Source: Streptomyces mangrovisoli | GTDB lineage: Bacteria; Actinomycetota; Actinomycetes; Streptomycetales; Streptomycetaceae | NCBI RefSeq assembly: GCF_000974985.2 | Contig: NZ_LAVA02000026.1 | Span: 1-64,000, forward strand | Direction: 5' to 3' | DNA length: 64,000 nucleotides | Shown: positions 47,643-57,091 of the stretch, one piece after another | How the letters are laid out: every line of letters begins with the position of its first letter | Numbering within the stretch: the first letter of the stretch is position 1 | The notes under the pieces: model-generated | What the model saw: the letters and a program-made list of their open reading frames with translations, nothing else | What the model was told of the DNA's origin: nothing | The model's database searches: none | Program-made: the position numbers and the translations under genes

Positions 47643-48931
47643 GACGTCTTCTCCGCCCTCTCCATCTCCAGCTCGACCTCCGTGCCGCCGTCCGGCACCG
47701 CCCGTAGCCGGGCCGTGCCGCCGTGCCGCTCCATGCGGCCGATGATCGATTCTCTGACGCCCATCCGGTCGGCGGGTATCGAGTCGAGGTCGAAGCCGGG
47801 GCCGCGGTCACGGACGGACACGAAGACCGTCCTGCCCTCCACCTCGGCGTAGACCTGCACGGCGCCGCCGTCGCCACCGTACTTGGCGGCGTTCACCATT
47901 GCTTCGCGCGCGGCTTGCATCTGGGCGCCGGTCCGTTCGTCGAGCGGGCAGTCGCCGACCACCACCACCTCGATGGGGACGCCGTGCTTGTCCTCCACCT
48001 CGGCCGCGCTGCGCCGGACCGCGTCGGCGAGGGTGGTGGGCTCGTCGGCCTCGTCCTTGCCGGTGCCCTCGGGCTTGTACAGCCAGGTGCGCAGGTCGCG
48101 CTCCTGGGCGCGGGCGAGCCGGCGCACCTCGCCCGCGTTCTCCGCGTTGCGCTGGATCAGGGTGAGGGTGTGCAGCACGGAGTCGTGGACATGGGCGGCG
48201 ACTTCGGCACGCTCCTGGGCGCGGATACGCATCAGGCGCTCCTCGGAGAGGTCCTGGGTCATCCGCACGAGATAGGGGCCCGCGAGGAGCGTTATCCCGA
48301 CGAGGACGGCGAGCGCGGCCTGGAGGACCGAGCCGAGGTGGGCGGTGGAGCCCTGGAGGACGACCACGCCGGAGACGCCGGTGGTGACGAGCAGGACGCC
48401 GGCGCCGGCCCGCAGCAGGGAGAGCGTGCGCTTGCGGCGGCCGACCTCGACCCAGCGGGCCCGGCGGGCGTTGTCCGCCTGGCGCCAGACCAGGGCGACG
48501 CCCGCGCCGACGAGGACGACCGGCCAGAGGTAGGCCTTGGCGCCGTTGCCCACGTTGACGCTGCCGACGAAGACCATGGCGATGACGACCATGAGCAGGA
48601 GCGCGACGATCTGGCCCTTGTCGGGTCTGCGGGCCACGAGCCGGCGGCGCCCGTCGGGCGATATCTCGGTCGAGACGAGGGACGGGGACTTCTGCCCGCC
48701 GACGCCGCCGACGCCGAGCGGCACGAAGAACCAGAACGCCGCGTAGAGCAGGGCGCCGAGGCCGTCGGCCATGAACAGGCCGACGAACACGAGCCGCACC
48801 CAGACGACGGGCAGCCCGAGATGCCCGGCGAGGCCCCGCGCCACACCACCGAGCCAGCGTCCGTCGCTGCTGCGGTAGAGCTTGCGCGGCGGCCGCGGGT
48901 CGGCGAGGGGCGCGCTTGCGGCTTCCGGCAT
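47639..48931 (-). CDS. Sensor histidine kinase with N-terminal PspC domain
   Basis: The 430-residue kinase starts with a PspC domain (about 15-75: RKLYRSSDGRWLGGVARGLA and a membrane helix), then four to five more membrane helices (107-223), a HisKA_3 dimerisation region with H249 in AAHVHDSVLHTL, and an HATPase_c with EAMVNAAKYGG and DRGPGFD. PspC domains sense envelope stress; fused to a kinase they likely act as the sensor. ATG 48931 is chosen with GAGGA upstream. First gene of the two-component operon. Confidence 0.93.
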   Translation of the reverse strand: MPEAASAPLADPRPPRKLYRSSDGRWLGGVARGLAGHLGLPVVWVRLVFVGLFMADGLGALLYAAFWFFVPLGVGGVGGQKSPSLVSTEISPDGRRRLVARRPDKGQIVALLLMVVIAMVFVGSVNVGNGAKAYLWPVVLVGAGVALVWRQADNARRARWVEVGRRKRTLSLLRAGAGVLLVTTGVSGVVVLQGSTAHLGSVLQAALAVLVGITLLAGPYLVRMTQDLSEERLMRIRAQERAEVAAHVHDSVLHTLTLIQRNAENAGEVRRLARAQERDLRTWLYKPEGTGKDEADEPTTLADAVRRSAAEVEDKHGVPIEVVVVGDCPLDERTGAQMQAAREAMVNAAKYGGDGGAVQVYAEVEGRTVFVSVRDRGPGFDLDSIPADRMGVRESIIGRMERHGGTARLRAVPDGGTEVELEMERAEKTS

Positions 48932-48965
48932 GGCACCGATCCTCACACGGCGGCAGGGGCCGGGC

Positions 48966-49054
48966 ATCAGGGTCGGCCCCCGATACTCCCCTGATCTTCG
49001 GCGCGGCGGGTCGTCGAACGCTTCCCCCGCTCCGGCTCGGGGCCGATATCAGGG
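48966..49054. promoter_or_regulatory. ATCAGGG half-sites between the kinase and PspC genes
   Basis: ATCAGGG at 48966-48972 is inverted at 48989-48995 (16-base spacing) and repeated at 49048-49054. Candidate binding sites for the neighbouring response regulator in the shared promoter region. Confidence 0.45.
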
Positions 49055-49110
49055 TCCGGCCAGGGTCGTCCCGACTGCCGCCGGGCCGCTTCGGCCGTCA
49101 CCATGGACTC

Positions 49111-50499
49111 ATGACTGATCACCAGCACGCCGCGGCGGGTCCGGGACCCGGCTCCGGCCCGCGTCCCGGCCGGGGCGAGGGGCCGGCGGATGCCGCGCCC
49201 GCCGCGGGCCCGGCCGGGCTCGCGGGGCCGCCGCACCGGTTCCGGCGGGAGCGCCGGACCAAGATGCTCGCGGGCGTGTGCGCGGGGCTGGGGCGGCAGT
49301 GCGACATGGACCCGGTGATCTTCCGCATCACTCTCGCCGTGCTGGCCGCGACCGGCGGCATCGGTCTGCTCTTCTACGGCTTCGCCTGGCTGTTCGTGCC
49401 GTACGACGACGACGAGGAGAACGAGGTCCGCAAGCTGCTGACCGGCCGGGTCGACGGGCAGGCGCTGACGGCCGTGCTGTTCGCGCTGGTCGGCTGCGGA
49501 GTCTTCCTGACGATGATCAACAACGGCGGGGTGCTGGCCTTCGCGGTCGTGCTCTCCCTGCTGCTCGCGGGCGCGGGGTACTGGTCCCAGCGGCGCGGCG
49601 AGCCCGACCCCGATCCGCTGGCCGCGCAGGCGGTGGCCGACGCCCCGCCGGAGCCGCAGGCGCCGCCCGTGCCCGCCGCGTACCCGTCGTGGTGGCGGGA
49701 CCCCATCGTGAAGGACGGCACGCACGAGGGCGGCACCGGTTACCTGTGGGGGCCCGCGCAGTCCCGCGACCGGGACATCGCGGCGGCCATCAACATCGGC
49801 TACAGCACGGGCCGGACGCCGCTCGACCTCGCGTACGCCCCCGGGCCGCCGGCGCCGAAGCCGCGCGGGCCGCGCTGGATCGGCGGCTGGGTGTTCCTGC
49901 TGGCACTGCTGGCGGGCGCGGCGGGCACGGCAGCGACCTGGCAGGACCACGCGCTGGGCACCAGTCTGCAGACGGGCCTGGCGTGCGCGCTGTGCGTCTT
50001 CGGCCTGGGCATCGCGTTCAGCGCGTTCCTGGGGCGCACGGGGGGCGGTTCGGTGTTCCTCGCCCTGATCACCGCGGCCCTGCTGGCGGCCTCGGCGGCG
50101 CTGCCCGAGAACATCGGCACCCACTGGACGCGCACCGAGTGGCGGCCGGCCACGGTGGCCGACGTCCGGCCGAAGTACGAGATCGGCACGGGGGTCGGCA
50201 CGCTGGACCTGTCCCGGGTCGCACTGTCCGGGGGCCGGTCGATATCGACGGCGGCCGAGGTGGGCCTCGGCCGGCTCGTGGTGATCGTGCCGAAGAACGT
50301 GACGGTGAAGGCGGACATCGAGGTCGGTGTCGGAGACATCCAGCTGCCGGGGGACAAGAAGAAGGACGTGGACGTGGAGCCCGACAAGCGCCGGCAGGTC
50401 ACCCTCGCACCGGCGAGCGGTACCAAGTCCGTGGGGACCGTCGTGCTCGACCTCCAGGTCGGCGCGGGACAGGCGGAGGTGAGCCGTGCTGCGTCATGA
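49111..50499 (+). CDS. PspC-domain protein with LiaF-like C-terminus
   Basis: The 462-residue protein has a disordered N-terminus, a PspC domain at about 40-100 (RFRRERRTKMLAGVCAGLG ... YGFAWLFVPYDD), further membrane helices, and a C-terminal beta-rich domain (GRLVVIVPKNVTVKADIEVG, then VGDIQLPG) like the LiaF/YvqF cell-wall stress domain. It is divergent from the PspC-kinase pair, so kinase, regulator and this protein probably make a LiaFSR-like envelope-stress module. Start ATG 49111. Confidence 0.87.
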   Translation: MTDHQHAAAGPGPGSGPRPGRGEGPADAAPAAGPAGLAGPPHRFRRERRTKMLAGVCAGLGRQCDMDPVIFRITLAVLAATGGIGLLFYGFAWLFVPYDDDEENEVRKLLTGRVDGQALTAVLFALVGCGVFLTMINNGGVLAFAVVLSLLLAGAGYWSQRRGEPDPDPLAAQAVADAPPEPQAPPVPAAYPSWWRDPIVKDGTHEGGTGYLWGPAQSRDRDIAAAINIGYSTGRTPLDLAYAPGPPAPKPRGPRWIGGWVFLLALLAGAAGTAATWQDHALGTSLQTGLACALCVFGLGIAFSAFLGRTGGGSVFLALITAALLAASAALPENIGTHWTRTEWRPATVADVRPKYEIGTGVGTLDLSRVALSGGRSISTAAEVGLGRLVVIVPKNVTVKADIEVGVGDIQLPGDKKKDVDVEPDKRRQVTLAPASGTKSVGTVVLDLQVGAGQAEVSRAAS

Positions 50500-50734
50500 G
50501 TTCCAGCCCGGGAAGCTGGTGGCCGGACTGTTCCTCGCCGGGGCGGGCGCCCTCTATGCCGGGGACGCGGCCGGCGCCTGGCGGACGCCGTGGTTCGCGG
50601 TGATCCCCCTGGTCGTCGTCGGCCTGTTCCTGGCCGGGCTGGTCGCCCTGGTCAACGGGGGCATACGGCGCAGGCGCCGCGCGCGGAGCCGGGCGCGTGG
50701 CGCGGCCGAGGCCACGACGCACACGCCCGGCTGA
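50486..50734 (+). CDS. Small two-helix membrane protein
   Basis: The 82-residue protein has two hydrophobic segments (LVAGLFLAGAGALYAGDAA and FAVIPLVVVGLFLAGLVALV) and a very Arg-rich tail. It starts at GTG 50486 inside the upstream gene (14-base overlap) after GGAGGTGAGCC, so it is translationally coupled to the PspC/LiaF-like protein. Function unknown, probably part of the same envelope response. Confidence 0.8.
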   Translation: MLRHEFQPGKLVAGLFLAGAGALYAGDAAGAWRTPWFAVIPLVVVGLFLAGLVALVNGGIRRRRRARSRARGAAEATTHTPG

Positions 50735-50748
50735 CGCGAAGCCCGCGT

Positions 50749-50778
50749 CCCTGGTGCCGCGGCACCGCGGCACCAGGG
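50749..50778. terminator. Strong bidirectional terminator
   Basis: Perfect 14-bp arms (50749-50762, 50765-50778) around CA, between the convergent small membrane-protein and DoxX genes. Confidence 0.8.
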
Positions 50779-50791
50779 GAACCAGAGGTGT

Positions 50792-51349
50792 CTAGCGGTA
50801 GCTGCCGACCCCGACGCTGCCGAGGCCGCCTCCGGAGCGCTGCCGTCGCCGGGAGTGCAGGGCCGCGTCCAAGGACAGGTAGGGGGTGCCCGCGAGGACG
50901 AGCGGCAGCCAGGCCATCAGGTAGGCGAGGTCGTTGCCGTAGTAGTACGGATCGGCCGCCCAGCTGACGGTCAGCCAGAGGCTGAGGGAGATCAACGCCC
51001 CGCCGAGCGCGGCCAGCCGGCCGAGGAGTCCGACCAGGATGCCGATGCCGACGGCGAGTTCACCGAAGGCGATGGCGTAGCCGAACCCGACCGGGTTCTT
51101 CAGGGCCAGGTCGATCAGGGCCGGGATGGCCGAGGAGTCACGGGCCGAACGCATCGTGTCGCCGATGGACCCGCTGCCGCCGGACTTCATGAACGCGCTG
51201 TCGGTCAGCTTGTCCACGCCCGCGTAGATGAAGGTGACGCCCAGAAAGATCCGTAGAGGAAGGAGCGCATAGTGGCCGGCGGTGTCGCGCCAGCCCCGGT
51301 TGCCGCTCCCGTAGGAGGTCGCCGTGTCCGTCCGTATGCCATGAGTCAT
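50792..51349 (-). CDS. DoxX-family membrane protein
   Basis: The 185-residue protein has four membrane helices and the DoxX opening LLPLRIFLGVTFIYAGVDKL, with FAFGELAVGIGILVGLLGR-like third-helix motif. DoxX proteins act in thiol/sulfur redox or as quinone-linked subunits; no partner is adjacent. ATG 51349 was chosen because the upstream TTG extension lacks a ribosome-binding site. Confidence 0.85.
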   Translation of the reverse strand: MTHGIRTDTATSYGSGNRGWRDTAGHYALLPLRIFLGVTFIYAGVDKLTDSAFMKSGGSGSIGDTMRSARDSSAIPALIDLALKNPVGFGYAIAFGELAVGIGILVGLLGRLAALGGALISLSLWLTVSWAADPYYYGNDLAYLMAWLPLVLAGTPYLSLDAALHSRRRQRSGGGLGSVGVGSYR

Positions 51350-51501
51350 CGTTCGTAGCCGCCTCTCGCCCGCCGTGCAGAGACTCCTCAACAGACCATA
51401 CGTACGACGAACGGGTGACGCTCAATCGCCCCCAGGCGCAATTTCCGGGTTCGCCCGTCTCGTCCCACAGGTGTCGGAGGTGTTCCGTGTCCGCGCAGGC
51501 C

Positions 51502-52746
51502 TCAGTCCGTCACATCGATCACGCAGGCGTTCGTCTCCACCCCGGCGGTGGTGACGACCTGCACCTCCACGCGCCCGGGTTCGACGTCGGCCGGCACGGG
51601 CACGGTCAGCAGGGTGTCCGTGGGGTTGCTGAAGCCGCCGGTCACGGGGACCAGCGGGACATGCACATGGACGGCGCCGATCCGCACGACCATGCGGGAG
51701 AGACGGTCGGCGGCCTGCGCGCCGGGCGGCACGAAACCGGCGCCCCGGATCTCGATGTCGTCGCCGGTGCGGATCGGCGCGTCCAGGTCGCCGGCCTCCC
51801 GCGCGCGGACGACGGAGAGGATGACCGGACGGCCGCCCTCCGCGTACTTGCCGGTGAGGTAGGTCGCCGCCGAGATCAGCACCACCACCGCGAGCCCCCA
51901 GGGCAGGTCGGGCAGCTGGTCGGGGCGGCGGGCGAGCCGCACGGCCGCGAAGACCAGGGCGACGGCGACGATCACGACGTACTGGATGTCGGCGAAGGTG
52001 CCCCGACCGGAGTCGTCGGTCAGCAGGTCGGCGGCGCGCGGGCGGTCCGCGCGCACCTTCTGGAGCCGCTGCCCGAGCACCCGCATCCCCACCACCCGGC
52101 GGACCAGCACGGCGATGCCGCAGACCACCGCGAGCACGGTCACCAGGCCCGCGCCGCGGGCGAGGTCGAGACCGGAGACGATCCGGTCGCGGTCGCCGGG
52201 GGCGGAGGCCGCGGCCAGCCGGCCCACCAGGACCAGCACGGAGTAGGCGGTGAGCAGCACCCACGAGGCGGCCACCGCGCGGGACGTGGACAGCCGGTTG
52301 TCCTCGCCGATCACTGGGGCGAGCGCGCCGCCGCGGGCCCGGTGGAACCAGGACGCGGTGGTCAGGGCGAGCGCCACCACGAGCGCGGCCAGCAGCCCGG
52401 CGGTGCGGGCGGCGGTCCAGCCCGCGCCGATCGCGGTGAGCGACTGCGCCAGGAGCAGCAGCACGAACAGGCCCCACACCGCCCCAGTGGTGCGGCGCCA
52501 CAGCCGCGTCAGCCAGGCCTGGCCCTCGGCGCGGCCGCGTTCGGCGACCACCTCCGCCGACTGCGTCAGTTCCTCCGACACCCACTGGCGGGAGGCGGAC
52601 GCCGAGTGCGCCACCGCGGCCGGCAGGCCCTGCCCGGCCGCGTACTCGTCGCGCTTGACGAGGAACGCGGCGACCGCGCGCCGGTGTCCCTCGCGGGCCC
52701 CGTGCGGACAGTCTCCGCAGGTGCAGCCCCCTTCGTGGGCGCTCAT
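51502..52746 (-). CDS. Polytopic membrane protein with N-terminal Cys cluster
   Basis: The 414-residue protein begins MSAHEGGCTCGDCPHG (three Cys and a His that could bind zinc), followed by a soluble helical segment and about six membrane helices (90-300). The C-terminal ~110 residues look like an IPT/TIG-type beta domain (GDDIEIRGAGF ... VTTAGVETNACVIDVTD). I do not recognise a characterised family. GTG 52779 is a possible earlier start. Confidence 0.75.
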   Translation of the reverse strand: MSAHEGGCTCGDCPHGAREGHRRAVAAFLVKRDEYAAGQGLPAAVAHSASASRQWVSEELTQSAEVVAERGRAEGQAWLTRLWRRTTGAVWGLFVLLLLAQSLTAIGAGWTAARTAGLLAALVVALALTTASWFHRARGGALAPVIGEDNRLSTSRAVAASWVLLTAYSVLVLVGRLAAASAPGDRDRIVSGLDLARGAGLVTVLAVVCGIAVLVRRVVGMRVLGQRLQKVRADRPRAADLLTDDSGRGTFADIQYVVIVAVALVFAAVRLARRPDQLPDLPWGLAVVVLISAATYLTGKYAEGGRPVILSVVRAREAGDLDAPIRTGDDIEIRGAGFVPPGAQAADRLSRMVVRIGAVHVHVPLVPVTGGFSNPTDTLLTVPVPADVEPGRVEVQVVTTAGVETNACVIDVTD

Positions 52747-52927
52747 GTGCGCGCCCTGTCTCGCCTCCTGCACCGCCACGCCCGACGCCCGCCTTCCCCT
52801 GCCCGAACAGGACCGCAACTCCCCAACGACGTCTGCGAATTGTGCCCTACGCCACCCCGCTCCCGCCCGGCAGGTCCGGTCAGGGCGGGTGGGGTCGGCC
52901 GCGCCGTGTTGACCTGGCTGCGAGAAT

Positions 52928-53818
52928 GTGACCGTGGCCGAGATCATCCAGCGCGACGGGACCTGGGCCTTCGACGGCAGCTCGGTGCGCATCACGCCGG
53001 GACTGCACCGCTCCGTTCCGCTGTTCCGGCAGGCGTACGGGGAGATCACGGTGCCGCTGGAGGCGATCGCGAGCGTCGCCTTCGAGCCGGAGCGCAGGCG
53101 GGGCAGGCTGCGGATGCTGCTGCGGGAGGGCGCCGACCCGCTGCTCCAGGCGACCGGCGGACGGCTGCCGGAGGCGGCGGACCCCTACCGGTTGGCGGTG
53201 GACACGGACCGCGGCGGGGTCGCGGAGTACGTCGCCGAGGAGATCCGCCACGGGCTGCTGCTGGACCAGGTACCCGGGGAGCCGACGACGGCGTATCTGC
53301 TGCCGGGCCCGCCGGTGCCGGTCTCGGTGCGCTCCTCCGACGGCACGGTCTCCTTCGACGGCACACAGGTGCGCATCGACTGGGCCGACACCTCCGACCG
53401 GATCAAGCGGGCCACGGGCCCGCGGATCATCTCCGTGGCCGAGCTGGTCCAGGTCGAATGGCTGCCCAACTCGGGCTACGGGAACGGGTTCCTGCGCTTC
53501 GCGACCCAGGAGACGGTGTTCACCAAGCTGCCGCCGGAGAAGGATCCGTACGCGCTCGACCTGTGGGGCAGCACGCGCCGGGACATGCTGACCGCGCAGA
53601 TCGCCGCCGCGGTCACGGCCCGGCTGCCGCATCCGTCCACCCGCACGGGCGAGGGGCCCGCGGACCCGGACGGGGCGGCGCTCCCGGCGGTGGTGCCGGC
53701 CGACCACCACGACGTACTGCTACGGCGGCTGCGGGAGCTGGGCGAGCTGCACCGGGACGGCGTGCTCACCGACGAGGAGTTCACCCTGGCCAAGGCGGCC
53801 GTCCTGCGGGGTTTCTGA
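52928..53818 (+). CDS. DUF4429 protein with C-terminal SHOCT motif
   Basis: The 296-residue cytosolic protein contains two related DUF4429 modules (about 10-115 beginning DGTWAFDGSSVRITPG, and 138-235 beginning DGTVSFDGTQVRI) and a C-terminal SHOCT helix pair (LRRLRELGELHRDGVLTDEE). The double PH-like arrangement suggests membrane or protein binding. Starts at GTG 52928. Function unknown. Confidence 0.85.
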   Translation: MTVAEIIQRDGTWAFDGSSVRITPGLHRSVPLFRQAYGEITVPLEAIASVAFEPERRRGRLRMLLREGADPLLQATGGRLPEAADPYRLAVDTDRGGVAEYVAEEIRHGLLLDQVPGEPTTAYLLPGPPVPVSVRSSDGTVSFDGTQVRIDWADTSDRIKRATGPRIISVAELVQVEWLPNSGYGNGFLRFATQETVFTKLPPEKDPYALDLWGSTRRDMLTAQIAAAVTARLPHPSTRTGEGPADPDGAALPAVVPADHHDVLLRRLRELGELHRDGVLTDEEFTLAKAAVLRGF

Positions 53819-53819
53819 G

Positions 53820-53845
53820 CCGCGCGGGCCCGCGGGCCGCGCGGG
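53820..53845. terminator. GC-rich hairpin between DUF4429 and aldolase genes
   Basis: An imperfect palindrome of CCGCGCGG arms around a GGGCCCGCGGG centre, between convergent stops 33 bp apart. Confidence 0.5.
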
Positions 53846-53850
53846 TGCGG

Positions 53851-54660
53851 TCAGCCGAGCAGGTCCGGCTCGCTGCGGCTGACGTCCTGCCACAGCGGCT
53901 GGTAGTTGATCCAGGCCACCAGGTCGGTGCCGAGCTGCTCGCGCGTGGCGGAAGCCGCCTTGTGGTCGATGAGGACCGGCCGCCCCGCCGCCCGCGCCGT
54001 CAGCTGCACCTGGCAGGACCGCTCCATCGACAGGAACCACCAGGCCGCCGCGTCGACCGAGTCGCCGACGGTGAGCAGGCCGTGGTTGCGCAGCACCAGA
54101 GCCTTGTGCGAGCCCAGCGCGGCGGCGATGCGACGGCCCTCCTCGGCGTCGACGGCGACACCGGAGTAGGCGTCGTAGAGGGCGTGGTCCTCGTAGAAAG
54201 CACAGCTCTCCTGGGTCATCGGGTCGAGCAGGTCGCCGAGCGCGGACAGGGCGCGGCCGTGCACGGAGTGGCAGTGGGCGACGGCGACGACGTCGGGGCG
54301 GGCGGCGTGGACCTGGGCGTGCACGGTGAAGGCGGCCTGGTTGACGTGGTAGCGGCCCTGGACGACCTGTCCGTCCTGGTTCGCCATGACCAGGTCGGAG
54401 ACGGTGACGTGCTTGAACGGCATCCCGAACGGGTTGACCCAGAAGCAGTCGCTGAACTCGGGGTCGCGGGCGGTGATGTGCCCGGACACCCCGTCCTCGA
54501 AGCCGAGCCGCCCGAACAGCCGCAGCGCGCCCGCGAGCCGCTCCTTGCGGTGCCGGCGCTCGTCGTCGACGGAGTCGTGCCTGGGCGGCATCGCGAATCT
54601 CAGCTGGTCCGTGGGGAGCGGCAGGGGCGGCGTGGGCCCGGCCCCGGGGGTCCCGTGCAT
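53851..54660 (-). CDS. Class II aldolase/adducin-family protein
   Basis: A 269-residue zinc enzyme of the fuculose-phosphate aldolase / RhaD type: GVSGHITARDPE at the N-terminal substrate loop, zinc ligands in VAHCHSVHGRAL (H-x-H, then H) and the third histidine in LRNHGLLTVG. Substrate is probably a small phosphorylated sugar or a decarboxylation substrate; this branch is often unassigned. ATG 54660 has GGAGGACGAAC upstream. It is divergent from the PPOX gene. Confidence 0.9.
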   Translation of the reverse strand: MHGTPGAGPTPPLPLPTDQLRFAMPPRHDSVDDERRHRKERLAGALRLFGRLGFEDGVSGHITARDPEFSDCFWVNPFGMPFKHVTVSDLVMANQDGQVVQGRYHVNQAAFTVHAQVHAARPDVVAVAHCHSVHGRALSALGDLLDPMTQESCAFYEDHALYDAYSGVAVDAEEGRRIAAALGSHKALVLRNHGLLTVGDSVDAAAWWFLSMERSCQVQLTARAAGRPVLIDHKAASATREQLGTDLVAWINYQPLWQDVSRSEPDLLG

Positions 54661-54830
54661 GTTCGTCCTCCGGCACTGGGTTGCTGTGGGGTCGGAAGTT
54701 ACCGCCGGTCAGCGCAGGAGAACAGGCCCATTCCGGGAAGAGCTTGCACAACTGTTACGTGCGGTCGCCGATTCCTCCGCGTGCGGTCGGCGCTCCTTCC
54801 GGCGGGGAGCCGGTGGGGTTTTCCGTCGTG

Positions 54831-54871
54831 TCGCGCAGATACCCGACAGAAGATGTCCGGTATCTGCGCGA
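54831..54871. promoter_or_regulatory. Long inverted repeat directly before the PPOX gene
   Basis: Arms TCGCGCAGATACC (54831-54843) and GGTATCTGCGCGA (54859-54871) are perfect 13-bp complements, and an inner GACA/TGTC pair extends the stem. It ends 10 bp before ATG 54882, touching the ribosome-binding region. Confidence 0.7.
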
Positions 54872-54881
54872 AGGTGGCTGC

Positions 54882-55361
54882 ATGACCCCTGTGAACTGGG
54901 CGGCCTTCGCCGCGGCCGAGCCGGAGCTCGCCACGATCGCCGAAGAGCGCTTCGGCGCGTACACCCACCATGTCCTCGCCACGCTGCGGCGCGACGGCTC
55001 GCCGCGCACCAGTGGGCTGGAGACGCGCTTCCTCGACGGGGAGCTGTGGCTCGGGATGATGCCGGACTCCCTCAAGGCGCTCGATCTGCTCCGCGATCCG
55101 CGTTTCGCGCTCCAGGCGAACCCGGGCGAGGGCACGTCGATGGGCGGCGGGGACGTGCGGATCAGCGGGCGCGCGGTGGAGGTCGAGGACGGCGCCGCGA
55201 AGGCCGGATACGCGAAAGAGGTGGAACCGCCCGAGGGGCCGTTCCACCTCTTCCGCACCGAGCTGACGGAGGTCGTGCGGACCTACGTCGAGGACGAGAA
55301 GTACCTCGTCGTCCAGATCTGGAAGCCCGGAGCGCCGGTGCGCACGCTCAAGCGGACCTGA
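54882..55361 (+). CDS. Pyridoxamine-5'-phosphate-oxidase-like flavin/F420-binding protein
   Basis: The 159-residue split-barrel protein begins with a helix then GAYTHHVLATLRRDGSPRTSG and LWLGMMPDSLKALDLLRDPR, the flavin/F420-phosphate region of the PPOX superfamily. Members reduce or bind small molecules; in actinobacteria many use F420. ATG 54882 with GAAGG upstream. A 13-bp inverted repeat immediately upstream suggests dedicated control. Confidence 0.87.
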   Translation: MTPVNWAAFAAAEPELATIAEERFGAYTHHVLATLRRDGSPRTSGLETRFLDGELWLGMMPDSLKALDLLRDPRFALQANPGEGTSMGGGDVRISGRAVEVEDGAAKAGYAKEVEPPEGPFHLFRTELTEVVRTYVEDEKYLVVQIWKPGAPVRTLKRT

Positions 55362-55377
55362 CCGCCGTCACCGGCGG
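55362..55377. terminator. Small hairpin between PPOX and guaA
   Basis: CCGCCG-TCAC-CGGCGG, 6-bp stem between convergent stop codons. Confidence 0.35.
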
Positions 55378-55385
55378 CGGGAGGG

Positions 55386-56966
55386 CTACTCCCACTCGAT
55401 GGTGCCCGGGGGCTTCGAGGTCACGTCGAGGACGACGCGGTTGACGTCGCGGACCTCGTTGGTGATGCGGGTGGAGATCTTCGCGAGGACCTCGTAGGGC
55501 AGCCGGGACCAGTCGGCGGTCATGGCGTCCTCGGAGGAGACGGGGCGCAGCACGATCGGGTGACCGTAGGTGCGGCCGTCGCCCTGGACGCCGACGCTGC
55601 GGACGTCCGCGAGCAGCACCACGGGACACTGCCAGATCTCGCGGTCGAGGCCGGCCGCGGTCAGCTCCTCACGGGCGATGGCGTCGGCGTCGCGCAGCAG
55701 GTCCAGGCGCTCCTTGGTGACCTCGCCGACGATGCGGATGCCGAGGCCGGGGCCCGGGAAGGGCTGGCGCTGGACGATCTCCTCCGGCAGGCCGAGCTCC
55801 TGGCCGACCATCCGGACCTCGTCCTTGAACAGCTTGCGCAGCGGCTCGATCAGCTGGAACTCGAGGTCCTCGGGGAGGCCGCCGACGTTGTGGTGGGACT
55901 TGATGTTGGCGGTGCCGGTGCCGCCGCCGGACTCGACCACGTCCGGGTAGAGGGTGCCCTGGACGAGGAACTCCACGGCCGGGCCCTCGTCCGCGATGAT
56001 CTCCGCCTGCGCCTGCTCGAAGACGCGGATGAACTCGCGGCCGATGATCTTCCGCTTCTCCTCCGGGTCGGAGACGCCCTTGAGCGCGGTCAGGAACCGC
56101 TCCTCGGCGTCCACGACGACCAGCTTGACGCCGGTCGCGGCCACGAAGTCCTTCTCGACCTGCTCGGTCTCGCCCTTGCGCATCAGGCCGTGGTCGACGT
56201 AGACGCAGGTCAGCTGGGAACCGATGGCCCGCGCGACGAGGGCCGCGGCGACGGCGGAGTCCACGCCGCCGGACAGGCCGCAGATGGCGCGCTTGTCGCC
56301 GACCTGCTCGCGGATGAGGGCGACCTGCTCCTCGATCACGTTGCCGGTCGTCCAGTCGGGCTTCAGGCCGGCGCCGCGGTACAGGAAGTGCTCCAGCACC
56401 TGCTGGCCGTGCGTGGAGTGCATGACCTCGGGGTGGTACTGGACGCCGTAGAGCTTCTTCTCGTCGTTCTCGAAGGCGGCGACCGGGACGACGTCCGTGG
56501 ACGCGGTCACGGCGAAGCCCTCGGGGGCGGCGGAGCAGGCGTCGCCGTGCGACATCCACACGTGCTGCTCGTCCGGGGTGCCCTCGAAGAGGGTGGAGCC
56601 CGACTTGGAGACGTGCAGGTCGGTACGGCCGTACTCGCGGGCGCCGGTGTTGTCGACGGTGCCGCCGAGGATCTGAGCCATCAGCTGGAAGCCGTAGCAC
56701 ATGCCGAAGACGGGGACGCCGGCCTCGAACAGCTCGCGGTCGAGGCGGGGGGCGCCCTCCTCGTACACGGACGAGGGGCCGCCGGAGAGGATGATCGCCG
56801 CCGGGTTCTTGGCGAGCATCTCAGCGACCGGCATGGTGCTCGGCACGATCTCGCTGTAGACCCGGGCCTCGCGGACGCGGCGGGCGATGAGCTGGGCGTA
56901 CTGCGCGCCGAAGTCGACGACCAGGACGGTGTCGGGGGCGGCGGCAGCGGGAGTCGCTGGTGACAC
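55386..56966 (-). CDS. guaA: GMP synthase (glutamine-hydrolysing)
   Basis: Amidates XMP to GMP. The 526-residue protein has a class I glutamine amidotransferase domain (Cys nucleophile in FGMCYGFQ, C90, and the HPE triad in GVQYHPEV) and an ATP-pyrophosphatase domain with the P-loop [11 protein letters not shown] and the GMPS C-terminal dimerisation domain ([15 protein letters not shown]). GTG 56966 follows GGAAGGCTCCC. It completes the purine pathway with purN and purH. Confidence 0.97.
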   Translation of the reverse strand: MSPATPAAAAPDTVLVVDFGAQYAQLIARRVREARVYSEIVPSTMPVAEMLAKNPAAIILSGGPSSVYEEGAPRLDRELFEAGVPVFGMCYGFQLMAQILGGTVDNTGAREYGRTDLHVSKSGSTLFEGTPDEQHVWMSHGDACSAAPEGFAVTASTDVVPVAAFENDEKKLYGVQYHPEVMHSTHGQQVLEHFLYRGAGLKPDWTTGNVIEEQVALIREQVGDKRAICGLSGGVDSAVAAALVARAIGSQLTCVYVDHGLMRKGETEQVEKDFVAATGVKLVVVDAEERFLTALKGVSDPEEKRKIIGREFIRVFEQAQAEIIADEGPAVEFLVQGTLYPDVVESGGGTGTANIKSHHNVGGLPEDLEFQLIEPLRKLFKDEVRMVGQELGLPEEIVQRQPFPGPGLGIRIVGEVTKERLDLLRDADAIAREELTAAGLDREIWQCPVVLLADVRSVGVQGDGRTYGHPIVLRPVSSEDAMTADWSRLPYEVLAKISTRITNEVRDVNRVVLDVTSKPPGTIEWE

Positions 56967-57079
56967 GGGAGCCTTCCGGCGGTGGGGCGGGGTCTCTGTG
57001 CTGGCCAATTCTACCGGGGTGGCGGACGGGGGCCCGTCCGCCATGTGGTCGGGCCCGCCCCGGCGGTCGCGGCCCGTGG

Positions 57080-57085
57080 CATACT
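57080..57085 (+). promoter_or_regulatory. Putative -10 for the leader-peptide transcript
   Basis: CATACT, six bases before ATG 57092. The A and final T of TAnnnT are present. A leaderless leader peptide is implied. Confidence 0.4.
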
Positions 57086-57091
57086 GCCCGC

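Noticed and set aside
51415..54885. A 1156-codon plus-strand frame
   Set aside because: It runs across three real genes on both strands and an intergenic gap and has no recognisable domain.
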